NCBI RefSeq assembly: GCF_014647415.1
Contig: NZ_BMPD01000002.1
Location: 338,324 to 402,323, forward strand
Source: Haloarcula sebkhae
GTDB taxonomy: Archaea; Halobacteriota; Halobacteria; Halobacteriales; Haloarculaceae
Reading direction: 5' to 3'
Length of the DNA: 64,000 bases
A program made the position numbers and the translations under genes. This document shows positions 50,980 to 59,437 of the stretch, piece after piece; position 1 is the first letter of the stretch; each line of letters begins with the position of its first letter. The notes beneath the pieces are model-generated. The model worked only from the letters and a program-made list of their open reading frames with translations. It did no database searches and was not told the DNA's origin.

Positions 50980-52068
50980 TCAGTCCAGACAGGCCGCTAC
51001 AACTGACAGCAACCGCTCGCCGCGCACTTCCTCGGCGAACAGCGGTACACGGCGTACGTCGTGGCCACGGAACATATCCTGTGACCGGGCCAGCGCGTCC
51101 TGTTGGACCTGCCAGCGTCGCGCGCAGAATTCACAGTCGGCGTGGTTCGGGCCAGCGATGTCCACGTCTTCGCCGAGCACCTCGCTCGGGTCCTGCATCA
51201 CTCGATTGACGACGACGGTGCTAACGGGGATGTTGAACTCGCCGAGTTGTGCGAGCAATCGCTCGGATTCGACAACGGACAGTTCCTCAGGCACCATCAC
51301 GATGCGAAAGTCCGTCTTCCGTGGGTCCTGCAGAATCGACCGCAGGTGCTCGATCCGGTCCGACAGCTCCTGTAAGTCCTCGATACCAGCCTCGGCGTCG
51401 ACATCCTGATCATCGCCGAACATTCCCGTGAGGTTGTCCATCATCCCCGAAAACCGCTCGCGGAGCTGGAGAATCTTCCCGACCATCGAATCCATCGTTT
51501 CGGGGAGTTCCAGCAGACGGAGGGTGTGGCCGGTTGGCGCGGTGTCGATGACGACGCGGTCGAAGCGGTCGTCGTCGACGTAATCCAGCAGGAGCCGGAG
51601 CGCCGCGGCCTCGTCAGCTCCGGGCATCGACCCGCCAAGGAGGCCCTCCTCGCCGCCGATGGGGTCCTCGGTCTGGCCTGCACCTGCTGCGCCGCCCGCG
51701 CCACCGCCGAACATCCCATCGCCGCCGAGGAGTTCGCCCACACCGCCCAGTGCGTCCTCCTCGACACCGAGGGGCCCCTCGCCGACGGCGGCCTCCGGAT
51801 CGATCTCTGCGGCGTACAGCGGGATATCCTCGCGGATGCGCGTCGGCGTTGCTGGGATGTCCGCCTCCAGTGTGTCCGACAGCGAGTGGGCAGGGTCCGT
51901 GGAGACAACGAGTGTCGCCGTGTCGTCACGCGCGGAGGCAAGCGCCGTGGCCGCAGCACACGTCGTCTTGCCGACGCCGCCTTTCCCGCCGTAGAGGACG
52001 TACTCCGCCGCGTCGATTCCCGCGGGTGCATCGATGTCGTCGACTGCCTCGACGTCGAGTTCGCTCAT
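50980..52068 (-). CDS. ArsA/Get3-family ATPase
   Basis: A 362-aa P-loop ATPase. The deviant Walker A GGKGGVGKTT is at about 28-37, followed by STDPAHSLSDTLEAD (switch I). A Gly/Ala-rich insertion (GGDGMFGGGAGGAAGAG) stands near 115. The C-terminal HADCEFCARR has the CxxC zinc motif of Get3 dimers. Get3 delivers tail-anchored proteins to membranes; the ArsA arsenite pump is the alternative, less likely as there is no ars gene beside it. The small zinc-ribbon gene lies upstream on the same strand. Convergent with the SDR gene. Confidence 0.85.
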   Translation of the reverse strand: MSELDVEAVDDIDAPAGIDAAEYVLYGGKGGVGKTTCAAATALASARDDTATLVVSTDPAHSLSDTLEADIPATPTRIREDIPLYAAEIDPEAAVGEGPLGVEEDALGGVGELLGGDGMFGGGAGGAAGAGQTEDPIGGEEGLLGGSMPGADEAAALRLLLDYVDDDRFDRVVIDTAPTGHTLRLLELPETMDSMVGKILQLRERFSGMMDNLTGMFGDDQDVDAEAGIEDLQELSDRIEHLRSILQDPRKTDFRIVMVPEELSVVESERLLAQLGEFNIPVSTVVVNRVMQDPSEVLGEDVDIAGPNHADCEFCARRWQVQQDALARSQDMFRGHDVRRVPLFAEEVRGERLLSVVAACLD

Positions 52069-52119
52069 GCCAGAAGCTACGCTCGTCCGGCCTTGAGTAC
52101 TTCCCGAAAAAGAGGTGTC

Positions 52120-52281
52120 CTACTGTCTCGAAGACCGCGCTTCACGGACGTCCGCGCCGTCCCGGAGTTTGTCCTCGCAGTTCGGACAGACCCGGGGGCC
52201 ATGACCTTCGACGGCTTCTGGTGTAAAAACCCGTACGTACTGCTCGGTTACGAATTCACCGCAGTTCTGACACTCGGGCAT
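52120..52281 (-). CDS. Small zinc-ribbon protein, 53 aa (DUF7563-like)
   Basis: Read by hand: ATG 52281 to TAG 52120. Two knuckles, Cys4-x2-Cys7 (CQNC) and Cys33-x2-Cys36 (CPNC), surround a beta-rich linker with VTEQYVRVFTP. The C-terminus is basic to mixed (RDGADVREARSSRQ). Such proteins are common in haloarchaea and are often transcription-linked; DUF7563 is the name I recall for this shape. It is leftward, 51 bp upstream of the ArsA-like gene, and may be co-transcribed with it. Missed by many callers because of its size. Confidence 0.75.
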   Translation of the reverse strand: MPECQNCGEFVTEQYVRVFTPEAVEGHGPRVCPNCEDKLRDGADVREARSSRQ

Positions 52282-52356
52282 CTATAGGTACACTCGTTCC
52301 ACGATGTAAATGCCTTCCGCTGTCAACGAAATCTTCCGGTTAATCACCGGGCGGCG

Positions 52357-54804
52357 CTACTGGTGGTCGGCCCAGAATGAATCCAGTTGGCTCGCGAGGA
52401 AATCGGGCGTCATCCGGGTGAATTCCTCGCGCTCGCCGGCGGGCAGGTACGGGTACACCGAATGCCGCGCATCTGGTGTGTACCGGCGGCCGACTAGCGC
52501 CCGCACGCCGACCTCGTCAACGCCGCGGATGACGCGGCCGATGGCCTGGCGCGCGCGCCGCACAGCCGGAACTGTCAGGGCATACTCGAAGGCGTTGTCC
52601 TCGCCGAAGGCGTCGCCGTATGCTCGCTGGACGCCCCTGACGCGCGGCGACCCGATGTTCACCAGCGGAATGCCCACGACGGCACAGGTCGAGAGCTTCT
52701 CGCCGTCGTAGTCGACGCCCTCTGTGAGCGTCCCGCGCGTCGACGTGACCATGACTTTCCCGTCGCCGCTGAAGAACTCGCGTTTCAGCCGTTCAGTCTC
52801 CTCGTTGCTCGATGACTCGTCTACGAGGACCGGCTTCTCGACGGCCTCCTGCAGATACGCGCCGGCCCAGCGCGCCTCCCGGTAGTTCGGCATCGCCACC
52901 ATGACGTTGCCCGGTGAGCGGGCCAGTGCGCGTAGCGCCTGTGCGTACTCGTCGCGGGTGGGGTTCCAGTTGTCGCCGAGCGGGCGCATCATTTCGGGGT
53001 CGCCCCGGTTGCGCGCAGTAAACGGCGTCGCGTCGACGAGGTACGACGCTCGATTCTCGGGCGGGAACGGTAGGTCGTAGGTCGTTGATCGGACCGGTCG
53101 TCCGTCGCCGGATTGCTCATCGGGGGCCGTCGAGCCCGTCTCGGCCATCGAGTCCAGTCCCGACACGCGGGTGAACACGTCCAACGGCTCCAGCGTCGCG
53201 CTCATCAGGATACCGCCCCCGAGGTCGTCGAAGACGTTCCGCAGGGCCGTCGCGGGCATACAGTTGTAACACAGCAGCCCCGGCGTGTAGACAGCCTGGT
53301 AATCGGAATCGAGGCTCTGTCCGTGGTTCGGCGAGTGCTCCAGTTCAATCTCCCGGAGGAACGTCGCGTGGTCGCGCTCCCACCACTGCCCAGCCAGCAC
53401 GCCGACAGCGGCACACACCGGCTGGCGGGTCAGCCCGAGCTGGTCGATTGCGTCCTCGACAGCGGCCCCGACCTTCGACAGCGAGCGCCACAGCGACCCG
53501 TCGTAGCCCTTCCGCTCGGCCCACTCGGTCAGTTCGTCCTGCTCGACCGTGTCGGGGTCCCGGAGCGGAATCTCCCTATCGTGTTCCGGTAGCACCGACG
53601 GGTCCGCGCGCCAGCCCTCGTGTTCGGCGTCAAGGAAGGACTCGATGCGGTTGTCGAGCCACCGAATGAGCTCGTCGTAGAACTTCCGGGCCTGGTCAAC
53701 CGCATCCAGTGGGACCTCACGGGCCGACAGCACCTCGCGGACCTGCGCCTTGTGGTCGGCGCTCTGCTGGGCGCGCTGGATGAGCGTCGTGCAGTCGTTG
53801 CGCGCCTGCACGATGCTCTGGCGGCCGAGGCGATCCGACAAGAGGTCCCGGACGCGCTCCTCGAGTCGGTGGGCCTCGTCGACGATGACGAGCGTCTGGT
53901 TGTCGAGTACGTCCGCAAGCAGCGGGCGGGAGCCCGGATCGAACAGGTGGTTGTAGTTCCCGACGATAACGTCGGCCTCGTTCAGCATCACACTCATCAC
54001 CCGGTGGGGACAGGTCCCGCGTTCCGTCGCCGCCGGAAGGTAGTCGTCCATCGTCACCACGTGCTCTTCCCCAGCCGAGAAGTCGACGGGTGAACCCTTG
54101 TTGCGAGCGTACCAGTCCGCCTCGAATGGACAGTACAGCGGCGGGTCTGATCCCTCCGCCATTGATTCTGGGGCCGTCGGCTGGGCCTGCCGGTACGGCG
54201 AGGCCGCACCGGCCGTCCGAAGCGTGTCGTCACCAAGGGTCGATTGATCGGCCGCGTCGGGGCGTGCGGCCGCGGCGAGGTCCTGCCCTTTCCGCGGGTC
54301 CCACCACTGGTCGTCGTCGGCCTCACCGGCGATTGCGGCGTCCGCGACGGCCGCGCCGTCCGAGTGTCCGTCGTCCTCGACTAACCGCGCTGTCGCCTCC
54401 CTGAGGTCCTCACAGCGGTCGTGTGTCCCCACGTCGTCCGGGAACTGCCCCTCACGGCCGTACGGACAGAGGTCGCGCTTCCCGACCAGCGAGATGCCGG
54501 CGAACGGCTCCTCGATACCGGCGTTCAGCGCTCGCAGGTCGTCGACGAACTGCTGGAGTTGCTGTTTGACCGGCGTGACGACGACCATTCGCTCGTACAG
54601 GTCCGTATCGCGGACCAGGGTCGCGCCGGCGGTGAGCGCGGCCATCGTCTTGCCCGTCCCACATGGGCCCTCCATCGCGAGAAAGCCGCGTGCCTTGCCC
54701 GCCTCGATGGCTCGTTCGACGGCGTCGGCCTGATTCTCGTACGGCTCGTCGAAGCCGAAATACGTACGCCAGGACTCCGTGCCCGTCGAGGCGGGGTCTC
54801 CCAT
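52357..54804 (-). CDS. XPD/DinG-type Fe-S DNA helicase
   Basis: An 815-aa superfamily 2 helicase of the XPD/Rad3 group. The Walker A motif is EGPCGTGKT (45-53), and DEAH is in VIVDEAHRLEERV. Four cysteines for the Fe-S cluster are visible at about 113, 131, 225 and 265. The gap between the second and third is about 90 residues longer than in Sulfolobus XPD, filled by an acidic, disordered-looking insert. C-terminal helicase motifs include STRGTLTEGVDYDGE and QAIGRVIRG. It opens DNA 5'-3' in repair. ATG 54804 starts the homology. Upstream is tbp in the same direction-opposed context (TBP gene 140 bp away). Confidence 0.85.
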   Translation of the reverse strand: MGDPASTGTESWRTYFGFDEPYENQADAVERAIEAGKARGFLAMEGPCGTGKTMAALTAGATLVRDTDLYERMVVVTPVKQQLQQFVDDLRALNAGIEEPFAGISLVGKRDLCPYGREGQFPDDVGTHDRCEDLREATARLVEDDGHSDGAAVADAAIAGEADDDQWWDPRKGQDLAAAARPDAADQSTLGDDTLRTAGAASPYRQAQPTAPESMAEGSDPPLYCPFEADWYARNKGSPVDFSAGEEHVVTMDDYLPAATERGTCPHRVMSVMLNEADVIVGNYNHLFDPGSRPLLADVLDNQTLVIVDEAHRLEERVRDLLSDRLGRQSIVQARNDCTTLIQRAQQSADHKAQVREVLSAREVPLDAVDQARKFYDELIRWLDNRIESFLDAEHEGWRADPSVLPEHDREIPLRDPDTVEQDELTEWAERKGYDGSLWRSLSKVGAAVEDAIDQLGLTRQPVCAAVGVLAGQWWERDHATFLREIELEHSPNHGQSLDSDYQAVYTPGLLCYNCMPATALRNVFDDLGGGILMSATLEPLDVFTRVSGLDSMAETGSTAPDEQSGDGRPVRSTTYDLPFPPENRASYLVDATPFTARNRGDPEMMRPLGDNWNPTRDEYAQALRALARSPGNVMVAMPNYREARWAGAYLQEAVEKPVLVDESSSNEETERLKREFFSGDGKVMVTSTRGTLTEGVDYDGEKLSTCAVVGIPLVNIGSPRVRGVQRAYGDAFGEDNAFEYALTVPAVRRARQAIGRVIRGVDEVGVRALVGRRYTPDARHSVYPYLPAGEREEFTRMTPDFLASQLDSFWADHQ

Positions 54805-54944
54805 CGAGACGGGGTTAGTCGTCCCGGTATTTGAACCGCGGGGTTCCCGTCCGTCGCAGTCGCTCAGTGTGAGTCGCGTCGGGACCGCAGTGAACCGAAA
54901 AACGGGCTGTGACTGGTCGCCGCCCAGTCACTGGCACCGAGCCG

Positions 54945-55505
54945 TTAGTCCAGCAGGCCGAGGTCGCTCAGCCGCTCGACGATGGTGTCGACGGCTTCCT
55001 CCGCATCCTCCTTTCGCTTCCCGCCGGTGACAACGAGCTTCCCCGAACCGAATAGCAGCGCGACCACGTCGGGTTCGTCAAGTCGGTAGACGAGGCCTGG
55101 GAACTGCTCGGGCTCGTACTCGATGTTCTCGAGCCCGAGGCCGATGGCGATGGCGTTGAGGTTGAGCGAACTCCCGAGGTCCGCGGAGCTGACGATGTTC
55201 TGGACGACGATTTCGGGGTCGTCGTCGACCTGAATATTCAGATCACGGAGCTTGTCGAAGACGATACGCAGACTCTGGTGGACGTCGTCCGTCGACTTCG
55301 CACCCGTGCAGACGATCTTGCCCGACCGGAAGATGAGCGCGGCAGATTTGGGGTCCTGTGTCCGATAGACGAGGCCCGGGAACTGCTCTGGGTCGTAGTC
55401 GGCACCCTCGAGGTCCATCGCGACGCTCTCAAGGTCGAGTTCTTGTCCGATACCGGTCGAAGCAACGACATTTTCGATGTCAATGCTCTCTTTTGGGTCG
55501 ACCAT
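54945..55505 (-). CDS. tbp: TATA-box binding protein
   Basis: A 186-aa TBP. Two direct repeats of the saddle fold are obvious: ENVVASTGIGQELDLESVA ... YDPEQFPGLVYR ... SGKIVCTGAKS in the first half and QNIVSSADLGSSLNLNAIA ... YEPEQFPGLVYR ... SGKLVVTGGKR in the second. It binds TATA boxes and recruits TFB and RNA polymerase. The surface is strongly acidic, as in halophilic TBPs. ATG 55505 is followed by MVDPKESIDIENVV. Haloarchaea have several TBPs; this resembles the common TbpE-type in length and ends (DLGLLD). Confidence 0.97.
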   Translation of the reverse strand: MVDPKESIDIENVVASTGIGQELDLESVAMDLEGADYDPEQFPGLVYRTQDPKSAALIFRSGKIVCTGAKSTDDVHQSLRIVFDKLRDLNIQVDDDPEIVVQNIVSSADLGSSLNLNAIAIGLGLENIEYEPEQFPGLVYRLDEPDVVALLFGSGKLVVTGGKRKEDAEEAVDTIVERLSDLGLLD

Positions 55506-55524
55506 ATAGTGTTTTAAATACCGG

Positions 55525-55540
55525 ATTTAAATCATATAAA
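55525..55540 (-). promoter_or_regulatory. AT-rich core promoter of tbp
   Basis: On the minus strand TTTATATGATTTAAAT lies 20-35 bp before ATG 55505. The TTTATATG half is centred about 31 bp upstream, so the mRNA would be leaderless or nearly so. A second AT block (55511-55520) sits between it and the start. TBP may bind its own promoter here, but no operator can be shown. Confidence 0.5.
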
Positions 55541-55707
55541 CGTTTGTGATGCTGTGATTACTAGTCGTTCTTCGACCTCTACAACGTCCGACAGATCCCA
55601 TTCAAGTAGGGGTCTGCCGGCTGAGCGACCCTGCTGTGGCCGTCTGTTCCGGCCCAGTAGGCTTCCAGCCCGGCGGTCACTGGGCCGCTGAAGACGCGAC
55701 GATACCG

Positions 55708-56148
55708 CTATACAGTGTGGCCGTCGTTGTCGACGACGCTCGCAAACGCGACGTTTTCCTGTACGGTCTCGATCTCGACGGTCGGCGAGTCGCCCGGTTC
55801 GCCGTCGGGGACGATGACGACGTATCCGCGTTCGACCTTGGCGATGCCGTCGCCTTGGTCGCCGAGAGATTCGATGGTCACGTTTCGGATTTCGCCCTCG
55901 TCGACCGGCGGTTGCGGGACGCCGGTGTCGGCTCGTTCCGGTTCGGCATCCTGTGTAGGCGTTTGCGGCTGGGCTGTCGTCGACGAGCCGGCATCGACCT
56001 GCGATAGCAGGCCAACGCGGTAGGTCTCGCCCGGCGAAATCGCTCCGTGGGACACTTCGCTTTTCGGAATCTCGACGATATATTTGTCCCCGTCAGTCTC
56101 TACTCGCGCACTGAACAATGTACTGAGTGCATCTGGAACTTCGACCAT
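55708..56148 (-). CDS. TRAM-domain protein
   Basis: A 146-aa protein. The C-terminal TRAM domain is clear (VTIESLGDQGDGIAKVERGYVVIVPDGEPGDSPTVEI), a small beta-barrel that binds RNA. The N-terminal half (IPKSEVSHGAISPGETYRVGLL) looks like a second, partial beta domain, joined by a Pro/Thr/Gln linker (about 55-85). TRAM proteins in archaea act as cold-shock-like RNA chaperones or tRNA-modification helpers. It is a monocistronic leftward gene between tbp and mct; no link to the methylaspartate operon is evident. Confidence 0.85.
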   Translation of the reverse strand: MVEVPDALSTLFSARVETDGDKYIVEIPKSEVSHGAISPGETYRVGLLSQVDAGSSTTAQPQTPTQDAEPERADTGVPQPPVDEGEIRNVTIESLGDQGDGIAKVERGYVVIVPDGEPGDSPTVEIETVQENVAFASVVDNDGHTV

Positions 56149-56218
56149 AGGCTATTCTACGGCTCATGATAGATAATGGTCCTGCCCTGATGTGGTGAAA
56201 ATTGCCGGCAGTTGCCGA

Positions 56219-57409
56219 TTAGTCGTCGCTTTCGACGCGATTAGTGTCCGTTTCAACCCCGACTTCATCAAGCAGTTCCGTCCTGTGCTCGTCTAGTAGC
56301 GGCGCGCGACCACCGGGCGAGGGCATCGTCTCGGTCATCTTTATCGGACTGCCGGCGATGGTTATCTGTTCGTCGGCACCGGGCTGGTCGACATCGGTGA
56401 GCATCTCCCGGTCGTGGATGTGCGGGTCATCGAAGATATCAGCGGTGTTCTGGACCGGCGCAGCCGGCACGCGCCCTCCGAGCAGGTCAAGGAGGGTTTC
56501 CGAGTCGATGGTGGCGGTCCAGTCGGCAATCTCGCGGCGCAGGGACTCCCGGTTCGCGATCCGGCTGCCGGCGTCTGGATAGTCCGCGGCGAGGTCCGGT
56601 CGCTCCATCGCCTCGCACAGCGCCTCCCAGTGGCCGTCGGCGAACGCCGCGATGACGACGTGGCCGTCGGCGGCCTCGAAGGAGTCGTACGGGAACAGTG
56701 TCGGATGAGAGTTCCCCTGCCGGGTCGGCGACTCGCCGTCACAGGAGTACTGGTACACCGTTCGCTCACACAGCGACACCATCGAGTCGTACATCGCCGT
56801 ATCGACGTACTGGCCCTCGCCCGTGCGTTCGCGGTGATGGACGGCCGCAAGGATGCCGACAGCGTTCAGTACGGCAGTGAAGAGGTCGCCGACGCCGGGG
56901 CCGACCTTCGTCGGCGGGCCGTCCGACTGCCCCGTGATTTCCATGACGCCACCCAGCGCCTGCGCGATGAGATCGAACGACGGCTGGCCCTGTCGGTGGG
57001 TTTCGCCCGTTCGCGGGTCGCCAAAGCCCCGGATGGAAGAGTAGATGAGGTCCGGGTTGTGTTCTCGCAGCGTCTCGTAGCCGCAGTCGAACTTCTCCAT
57101 CGTGCCGGCCTTGAAGTTCTCGACCACCACGTCTGCGCGCTCGACGAGCGAAAGGAACGCCTCGCGGTCATCGGCGTCCCCGAGGTCGAGTTCGAGCGAG
57201 CGTTTCCCACGGTTGACGCTCTGGAAGTACCCGCCGTAGGCTTCTTCGTCGCCGTCGCTCACGAACGGCGGGTTCGACCTGATGAGGTCGCCGCCGGGGC
57301 GTTCGACCTTTACCACGTCCGCGCCCATGTCCGCGAGCAACATCGTACAGTACGGTCCGGCGAGGACCTGTGTCAGGTCGAGCACACGCAAGTCGTCAAG
57401 CGCACCCAT
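56219..57409 (-). CDS. mct: Succinyl-CoA:mesaconate CoA-transferase (family III, CaiB-like)
   Basis: A 396-aa class III CoA-transferase. LDLTQVLAGPYCTMLLADMGADVVKVE at the start and the acidic Asp175 in GPGVGDLF are the expected family features; Asp would form the CoA-linked intermediate. It moves CoA from succinyl-CoA to mesaconate, the third step of the methylaspartate cycle. The mesaconate role is inferred from the adjacent mamA-mamB-mal-mch-mcl operon, since the family has many substrates. ATG 57409 has a TATA box (57435-57442) about 26-33 bp upstream, so leaderless. Divergent from mamA by 121 bp. Confidence 0.88.
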   Translation of the reverse strand: MGALDDLRVLDLTQVLAGPYCTMLLADMGADVVKVERPGGDLIRSNPPFVSDGDEEAYGGYFQSVNRGKRSLELDLGDADDREAFLSLVERADVVVENFKAGTMEKFDCGYETLREHNPDLIYSSIRGFGDPRTGETHRQGQPSFDLIAQALGGVMEITGQSDGPPTKVGPGVGDLFTAVLNAVGILAAVHHRERTGEGQYVDTAMYDSMVSLCERTVYQYSCDGESPTRQGNSHPTLFPYDSFEAADGHVVIAAFADGHWEALCEAMERPDLAADYPDAGSRIANRESLRREIADWTATIDSETLLDLLGGRVPAAPVQNTADIFDDPHIHDREMLTDVDQPGADEQITIAGSPIKMTETMPSPGGRAPLLDEHRTELLDEVGVETDTNRVESDD

Positions 57410-57434
57410 GCGAAAACCACGACGGGGCGGCCGC

Positions 57435-57503
57435 ATAAACCTTCTTGAACGTCCGTTATAAATTCCTTAAGGCCATATTATCATGAAAGACCATTAGGTT
57501 TAT
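57435..57503. promoter_or_regulatory. Divergent promoter region mct / mamA
   Basis: Two near-identical boxes face outward: AGGTTTAT on the minus strand (57435-57442) about 26 bp before the mct ATG, and AGGTTTAT on the plus strand (57496-57503) 28 bp before the mamA ATG. Both spacings predict leaderless mRNAs. Between them lies the palindrome CCTTAAGG (57465-57472) within a TTATAAATT AT-rich stretch. A regulator at this site could switch both transcripts with one binding event. The boxes are seen directly; control by the palindrome is inference. Confidence 0.55.
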
Positions 57504-57530
57504 CACTACCCGCCGACGACGACGTAGTAC

Positions 57531-57971
57531 ATGCCCCGGACCGTTATCCTCGGCGTGATTGGCTCCGACGCGCACGTCGTCGGCATCACGATTCTAGAGC
57601 AGGCGCTCTCGGCCGCTGGCTTCGAGGTCATCAACCTCGGTGTCCAGACGTCACAGGACGAGTTCGTCTCCGCCGCGAAATCTCACGACGCCGAGGCAGT
57701 ACTGGTATCCTCGCTGTACGGGCACGCCCGCCAGGACTGCGAGGGGCTGCACGACGAGCTCGACGACGCTGGGCTCGACGTGCTCACCTACGTCGGTGGG
57801 AACCTCGCCGTCGGACAGTCCGACTTCGAGGAGACGCAGGCGACCTTCCGACAGATGGGTTTCGACCGCGTCTTCGACGCGGAAACGGACCCGGAGGAGG
57901 CTATCGAGATGCTCCGCGAAGACCTGCAACTGACGACAACAGAGGCGGAGCAGATCAGGGTTGACGGGTGA
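57531..57971 (+). CDS. mamA: Glutamate (methylaspartate) mutase, B12-binding sigma subunit
   Basis: A 146-aa cobalamin-binding protein. The base-off B12 motif D-x-H-x2-G is GSDAHVVG with Asp13, His15 and Gly18; LVSSLYGHA and YVGGNLAVG complete the Rossmann-like fold. With the epsilon subunit it rearranges L-glutamate to (2S,3S)-3-methylaspartate. It is first in the rightward operon. Its stop overlaps a possible GTG of mamB. No GlmL/MutL reactivating subunit is encoded next to it, unlike in Clostridium. ATG 57531 has a TATA box 28 bp upstream. Confidence 0.95.
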   Translation: MPRTVILGVIGSDAHVVGITILEQALSAAGFEVINLGVQTSQDEFVSAAKSHDAEAVLVSSLYGHARQDCEGLHDELDDAGLDVLTYVGGNLAVGQSDFEETQATFRQMGFDRVFDAETDPEEAIEMLREDLQLTTTEAEQIRVDG

Positions 57972-57973
57972 CT

Positions 57974-59437
57974 ATGCCAACTGACGAGCGACTCAGCGAC
58001 GACCAGCTACAGCGCATCGCAAACGACCTCAGGGACAACTGGCACACGGGCCGCGAAGTCGACTTCGAGGAAGCTATCGCCTTCCACGAGTCACTGCCAG
58101 CCTCAAAACAGTTCGCCCAAGTGTTGGAGTCCGCCGATCAGCCGCTCCTCCAGCCACGGGCGGGTGTTCCCTGCCTCGAAGAACAGATTGACCTGCTGCG
58201 GTACCTGCAGGACGAGGGCGGCGCGGACCTCCTGCCGACGACCATCGACTCCTACACGCGGGACAACGAGTACGAGAAAGCCGAAGAGGGACTGGCCGCC
58301 TCCCGCGGCAGCGACGAGAACGAACTGAACGGCTTCCCCGCGGTGAACCACGGCGTCGAGGACTGCCGGCGGCTCATCCGGGCGCTCGACGCCCCAGTGG
58401 AGGTCCGCCACGGAACGCCCGACGCCCGGCTACTGGCGATGGTCACGCTCGCTGGCGGCTTCCAGAGCTTCGAGGGCGGGCCGATTTCATACAACATCCC
58501 CTACACGAAGCGACACGACCTCGCGACGACCATCGAACACTGGCAGTTCGTCGACCGGCTCTGCGGGGCCTACACCGAGCGCGGCGTGACTATCAACCGC
58601 GAGCCCTTCGGACCGCTGACCGGCACGCTCGTCCCGCCGAGCATTGCCATCGCGGTGATGCTCGTCGAGGGCGAACTCGCCGCGACACAGGGTGTTCGGT
58701 CGCTCACGCTTGGCTACGGACAGGTCGGAAACCTCGTGCAGGACGTGGCGGCGCTGCGGGCACTTCGGAAGCTCGGTAACGAGTACCTTCGCGACGAGGT
58801 GACCGTCACGACTGTCTTCCACGAGTGGATGGGGGGCTTCCCGCCCGACGAGGCGCGGGCCAACGGTGTCATCAGTCTCGGCGGCGCGACGGCTGCCGTC
58901 GCCCAGCCGGACAAAGTCATCACGAAGTCCGCCCAGGAGTTCCAGGGCGTGCCGACGAAGGAGGCCAACGCGGCTGGACTGCGAACGACGAGACAGCTTA
59001 TCGATATGATGATCGAACAGGACATCGACCTCGGGGGTATCGACGAGGAACAGGCGCTCATCGAACGGGAGACACGGGCGCTGATGGACGCGATCTACGA
59101 GGCCGGCGACGGCGACGTTGCACAGGGAGTTATCAACGCCTTCGACAGCGGCGCGCTGGACGTGCCCTTTGCGCCCAGCGACGCCGCCAAGGGCGCGGTG
59201 CTGCCGGCCAGAGACGACGACGGCCGAGTCCGCATCTTCGAGTTCGCGGACCTCGCGCTTCCGGACGACATCAAGGAGATTCACGCTGCACGCCTTGGCG
59301 AGCGGGCCGAGACCGAAGGCCGCGACCAGTCGTTCCGGATGGTCGCCGACGACGTGGACGCCATCAGTGACGGGAAGCTCATCGGGCGGCCGGCCGGCGA
59401 CAACAGCCCCGCTGGGGGTGCAAGCGATGCGGATTGA
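57974..59437 (+). CDS. mamB: Glutamate (methylaspartate) mutase, catalytic epsilon subunit
   Basis: A 487-aa TIM-barrel subunit. Family-typical segments are PLLQPRAGVPCLEEQIDLLRYLQDEG, the glutamate-binding VRHGTPDARLLAMVTLAGGFQSFEGGPISYNIPYTK and LTLGYGQVGNLVQDVAAL. It abstracts hydrogen with adenosylcobalamin held by MamA. ATG 57974 is 3 bp after the mamA stop; GTG 57968 overlaps it and is possible. Its end overlaps mal by 11 bp. The length matches bacterial GlmE. The gene fixes the entry of glutamate into the cycle. Confidence 0.95.
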   Translation: MPTDERLSDDQLQRIANDLRDNWHTGREVDFEEAIAFHESLPASKQFAQVLESADQPLLQPRAGVPCLEEQIDLLRYLQDEGGADLLPTTIDSYTRDNEYEKAEEGLAASRGSDENELNGFPAVNHGVEDCRRLIRALDAPVEVRHGTPDARLLAMVTLAGGFQSFEGGPISYNIPYTKRHDLATTIEHWQFVDRLCGAYTERGVTINREPFGPLTGTLVPPSIAIAVMLVEGELAATQGVRSLTLGYGQVGNLVQDVAALRALRKLGNEYLRDEVTVTTVFHEWMGGFPPDEARANGVISLGGATAAVAQPDKVITKSAQEFQGVPTKEANAAGLRTTRQLIDMMIEQDIDLGGIDEEQALIERETRALMDAIYEAGDGDVAQGVINAFDSGALDVPFAPSDAAKGAVLPARDDDGRVRIFEFADLALPDDIKEIHAARLGERAETEGRDQSFRMVADDVDAISDGKLIGRPAGDNSPAGGASDAD

